Positions 6,655 to 8,672 of a stretch of 8,672 nucleotides of DNA are shown here, piece by piece. The position numbers and the translations under genes were made by a program. This stretch comes from Candidatus Bipolaricaulota bacterium (GTDB lineage: Bacteria > Bipolaricaulota > Bipolaricaulia > Bipolaricaulales > Bipolaricaulaceae), in NCBI GenBank assembly GCA_021159405.1, contig JAGGRX010000061.1:1-8672 (forward strand), read 5' to 3'. The first letter of the stretch is position 1; every line of letters begins with the position of its first letter. Under the pieces are notes generated by a model. The model searched no databases. It saw nothing but the letters and a program-made list of their open reading frames with translations, and was not told the DNA's origin.

Positions 6655-7350
6655 GTGATCGGGACCTGGATCAACATGGGGACGGTGCTCGCCGGGGGGA
6701 CGGCGGGCTTGCTTTTGGGAAAGCGGCTTCCTGCTAGGGTCCGGGAGGCGGCGACCGTGGGGGTGGGCCTCTCCAGCCTGGTCCTGGGGGCGAAGCTCGC
6801 CCTGGGCACGGGGAACGTGCTTGTCCTTATGTTGTCGGTCATCTTGGGAGGGGCGTGTGGGGCGGCGCTGCGTATTTCAGACCGATTGGAGGGACTCAGC
6901 GCGAAGGTGGAGCGGCTGTTTTCCGGCCGACCCCTGGCCGAGGGGTTTCTCACCGCCAGCCTCCTCTTCTGCATCGGGCCCATGGCGCTCCTGGGGGCTA
7001 TCCAAGATGGCCTGTTCGGGGATTGGTCGCTCCTTGCGGCCAAGTCCATCCTGGACGGGGTGTCGGCTACAGCCTTGGCCGCCACTTTGGGGCCGGGGGT
7101 GCTCCTGTCCCTGGTTGTGATCCTGGTCTACCAGGGCGGGATCACCCTGGCCGCCCACCTCCTCGCTACCAGCCTGGCCGGCTTCTCCCCGGACTCTCCG
7201 ATCGTGGTCGAGCTCTCGGCCGCCGGGGGGGTGATCATCATGGCCCTGGGGATCGGCCTCTTAAAGCTGCGGGACCTCAGGCCCGCGGACCTCCTCCCCG
7301 CCCTGGCCCTGGCCCCGCTTATCGCCTGGCTGTTTGAGCTCTGGGGATGA
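6655..7350 (+). CDS. DUF554 family integral membrane protein (YdfK/YqgA-like)
   Basis: A 231-residue, very hydrophobic protein of the DUF554 family, whose biochemical role is not established. The N-terminus (MIGTWINMGTVLAGGTAGLL) has the family's opening pattern of a helix rich in G and small residues. The signature segment FLTASLLFCIGPMALLGAIQ (98-117), the KSILDG motif (130-135) and YQGGIT (159-164) are characteristic. I count about seven to eight membrane helices, with a short basic/polar loop near 75-97. Start is a GTG at 6655, chosen because it reproduces the family N-terminus exactly; the nearby ATG at 6630 is out of frame. The stop overlaps the start of the MFS gene (ATGA), so the two are very probably co-translated. 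The length matches the family (about 220-240 aa), so the gene looks intact. Family assignment is confident; a transport or channel-like role is only a guess from membrane topology and the neighbouring transporter. Confidence 0.9.
   Translation: MIGTWINMGTVLAGGTAGLLLGKRLPARVREAATVGVGLSSLVLGAKLALGTGNVLVLMLSVILGGACGAALRISDRLEGLSAKVERLFSGRPLAEGFLTASLLFCIGPMALLGAIQDGLFGDWSLLAAKSILDGVSATALAATLGPGVLLSLVVILVYQGGITLAAHLLATSLAGFSPDSPIVVELSAAGGVIIMALGIGLLKLRDLRPADLLPALALAPLIAWLFELWG
7347..7350 (+). other. ATGA stop/start overlap coupling DUF554 and MFS genes
   Basis: The ATG of the transporter (7347-7349) overlaps the TGA of the DUF554 gene (7348-7350), preceded by GGGG. This geometry normally means termination-reinitiation and fixed stoichiometry within one mRNA. 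Confidence 0.85.
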
Positions 7351-8597
7351 AACCCCTGGCCAAAGGGCGGGCGGCATTCGTGGGCCGGTTCGACCGGGGG
7401 GTGTGGGTACTGGTCACAATCCAGCTCATCACCGCCATGGGTTTTTCCATCTCGCTCCCCTACCTTTCGCTTTACCTCAACCAGCAGCGGGGACTGTCGA
7501 TGACCGTGGTGGGGGCGATCATGCTGGCGAGCGCCCTGGTGGCGGCGGTGGGGCGACTTGCCGGCGGGGAGCTCGCGGACCGCTTCGGTCGCCGGCCGGT
7601 GCTCCTTACGGCGATGGCGCTGCGGGTGGCTCTGTTCGTGGGGATGACCCTGCTTCTTGCTTTTGCCGGGCCGGTGTGGGCCATCGCCGGGGCGTACCTC
7701 TTGGTGCGGCTGACCGGGGCATTCGCCATGCCCGCCATCTCCGCCATGGTGGCCGACCTCGCCCCGGAGGGGCGCCGCACGGAAAGCTATGGGCTCCTCA
7801 GGGCGGGGACGAACCTGGGCTGGGGAGCCGGCCCGGCCCTCGGGGGGTATCTGGCCACTGTGTTCCCCTATGCCGCTCTGTTTGCACTCACCGCGCTTTT
7901 CTCTCTCATCGCCTTTGTCCTCGTCGTCGCCTTCGTTCGGGAGTCGCACCACGCCCGGGAACCCCGGGCGGGCCTAAAGGCCCTTGCCGAGACGTTCCGG
8001 GACTTGCGGTTCGTGGCGTTCGTGGGGCTGTCACTTCTCGTCCTGGTGGCCGGAGGACAGCTCGTCTCTACCCTGTCGGTGTTCGTGGTGGCGCGCCTGG
8101 GTTACTCCGAGGCCGCCTTCGGCGGGCTCCTCACGTTGAACGGCCTGCTTGTGGCGGCCCTGCAGTACCCAATCGCCCGCTGGACGGAGCGGCGGCCACG
8201 CCTCTTAGGCCTGGTGGCCGGGGCTTTCTTGTATGGGGCCGGCTACCTCCTGTTTGGTTGGGTGCGGGCGTATTCGGCCCTGATGGGGGCGATCGTGGTG
8301 GTGACGTTCGGGGAGATGTTGTTTGCCCCCACCACCTTGTCGGTCGTGGCGGACCTGGCGCCCCCAGCCAGGAGGGGCCGGTACATGGGCGCCTTTGGCC
8401 TGGCGGAATCGTTCGGCTGGTCTGCCGGGCCGTTCTTGGGCGGGGTGCTCTTGGATGCCCTGCCGCACTCCCCCGCGACCATGTGGGGGATCATCAGTTC
8501 GTTCGCCTTCGTCGCCGCACTAGGCTTCCTCATTTGGGGCCGAAAGAAAAGGACACCCAAAGGGTTTTCACCATCCGGACACAAGGCGCACCCTTAG
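7347..8597 (+). CDS. major facilitator superfamily transporter, DHA1-like (12 TM)
   Basis: A 416-residue inner-membrane secondary transporter, most like drug:H+ antiporter-type MFS proteins; the substrate cannot be read from sequence. After a short basic N-terminus, helix 1 spans about 19-44, and roughly twelve helices continue to about 398, with a hydrophilic central loop near 198-220 and a basic C-terminal tail (GRKKRTPKG). Motif A, GGELADRFGRRP (73-84), lies in the loop between helices 2 and 3 with D78 and R79/R82/R83 in place. The two halves share the segment VADLAPxxRR...AGPxLGG at 135-167 and 334-366, reflecting the MFS internal duplication. The length is normal and no frameshift is seen. 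The start overlaps the DUF554 stop, which supports both the start choice and joint expression. The pairing suggests the DUF554 protein assists or complements this transporter, though that is inference. Confidence 0.92.
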   Translation: MKPLAKGRAAFVGRFDRGVWVLVTIQLITAMGFSISLPYLSLYLNQQRGLSMTVVGAIMLASALVAAVGRLAGGELADRFGRRPVLLTAMALRVALFVGMTLLLAFAGPVWAIAGAYLLVRLTGAFAMPAISAMVADLAPEGRRTESYGLLRAGTNLGWGAGPALGGYLATVFPYAALFALTALFSLIAFVLVVAFVRESHHAREPRAGLKALAETFRDLRFVAFVGLSLLVLVAGGQLVSTLSVFVVARLGYSEAAFGGLLTLNGLLVAALQYPIARWTERRPRLLGLVAGAFLYGAGYLLFGWVRAYSALMGAIVVVTFGEMLFAPTTLSVVADLAPPARRGRYMGAFGLAESFGWSAGPFLGGVLLDALPHSPATMWGIISSFAFVAALGFLIWGRKKRTPKGFSPSGHKAHP

Positions 8598-8646
8598 AAG
8601 GGGACCAGCTGGAGTGCTAAGAGTAGAGGCAGGCAAAGTTCCACAG

Positions 8647-8657
8647 AAGGGGGGTGA
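8647..8657 (+). promoter_or_regulatory. strong Shine-Dalgarno before a GTG at the window edge
   Basis: AAGGGGGGTGA closely resembles the full anti-SD complement AAGGAGGTGA and ends three bases before GTG at 8661, giving about 6 nt from the GG core to the start. It is the best ribosome-binding site in the window, which makes a gene start here plausible. Confidence 0.4.
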
Positions 8658-8660
8658 GAG

Positions 8661-8672
8661 GTGGGCGAGTGC
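8661..8672 (+). CDS. possible start of a further gene, cut by the window end
   Basis: GTG followed by GGC GAG TGC is open to the end of the window and sits at proper spacing behind a strong Shine-Dalgarno, 63 bases after the MFS stop. Only four codons are visible, so no product can be proposed. If real, it would be a third member of the DUF554-MFS transcription unit. It may also be fortuitous G-rich sequence. Confidence 0.3.

Noticed and set aside
6630..6737. Small frame from the ATG at 6630, with GGAAGGGA upstream, overlapping the DUF554 start
   Set aside because: Its 35 codons give no recognisable peptide, and the spacing between the purine run and the ATG is too short; a coupling leader peptide is possible but unsupported.
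7128..7952. A 274-codon minus-strand frame across the DUF554-MFS junction
   Set aside because: It lies opposite two well-supported genes and its product is low-complexity and His/Pro/Gly/Arg-rich, so it is a shadow.
7334..8620. A 428-codon plus-strand frame overlapping the MFS gene
   Set aside because: Its translation is Gly/Arg/Pro-rich and lacks membrane or other motifs, whereas the frame starting at 7347 encodes a clear 12-helix MFS protein with motif A.
1..8672. tRNA, rRNA, CRISPR, transposase or toxin-antitoxin features
   Set aside because: Intergenic spaces are all under about 135 bases and hold no cloverleaf, direct-repeat array or terminal repeats, and no translated frame resembles such proteins.

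Overview
This 8.7 kb GC-rich window (roughly 60-65% GC by eye) is densely packed with five essentially complete protein genes, all recognisable at family level. I see no RNA genes, insertion sequences or CRISPR repeats, and no gene-free stretch longer than about 135 bases. A near-consensus bacterial sigma-70-type promoter, GTG starts, long-chain acidic/Leu/Arg-rich proteins and stop/start overlaps point to a bacterium. However, a Hel308-type helicase and a COG1672/PF01637-type ATPase are families best known from Archaea. That mixture would suit a deep-branching, possibly thermophilic bacterial lineage (Bipolaricaulota/Acetothermia is one guess), but the window alone cannot settle taxonomy.

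Layout. Positions 62-2215 (+) encode a Ski2/Hel308-type superfamily 2 DNA helicase. Positions 2342-5266 (-) encode a UvrD/PcrA-type superfamily 1 helicase fused to a C-terminal RecB/AddB/Cas4-like nuclease with a predicted 4Fe-4S 'iron staple'. These two genes converge on a 126-bp spacer containing hairpin-forming repeats. Both products are expected to process stalled forks or DNA ends, so this half looks like a DNA repair/recombination neighbourhood.

A 134-bp divergent intergenic region (5267-5400) follows. It contains an AT-rich island with a strong promoter (TTGACA, 16-nt spacer, TAAAAT) overlapped by a perfect 7-bp inverted repeat. The promoter sits so close to the ATG at 5401 that the transcript should be leaderless. 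It drives an AAA+/STAND-like ATPase with a C-terminal winged helix (5401-6573), so autoregulation through the inverted repeat is an attractive but untested idea.

The right end holds two membrane proteins, a DUF554 (YdfK/YqgA-like) protein (6655-7350) and a 12-helix MFS transporter (7347-8597). Their stop and start codons overlap as ATGA, which implies an operon with translational coupling. The last bases contain a strong Shine-Dalgarno sequence in front of a GTG, possibly the start of another gene cut by the window edge.

No clearly novel system is demonstrated. The points most worth following up are the single-chain helicase-nuclease opposite Hel308, the leaderless and possibly self-regulated ATPase, and the coupled DUF554-transporter pair.
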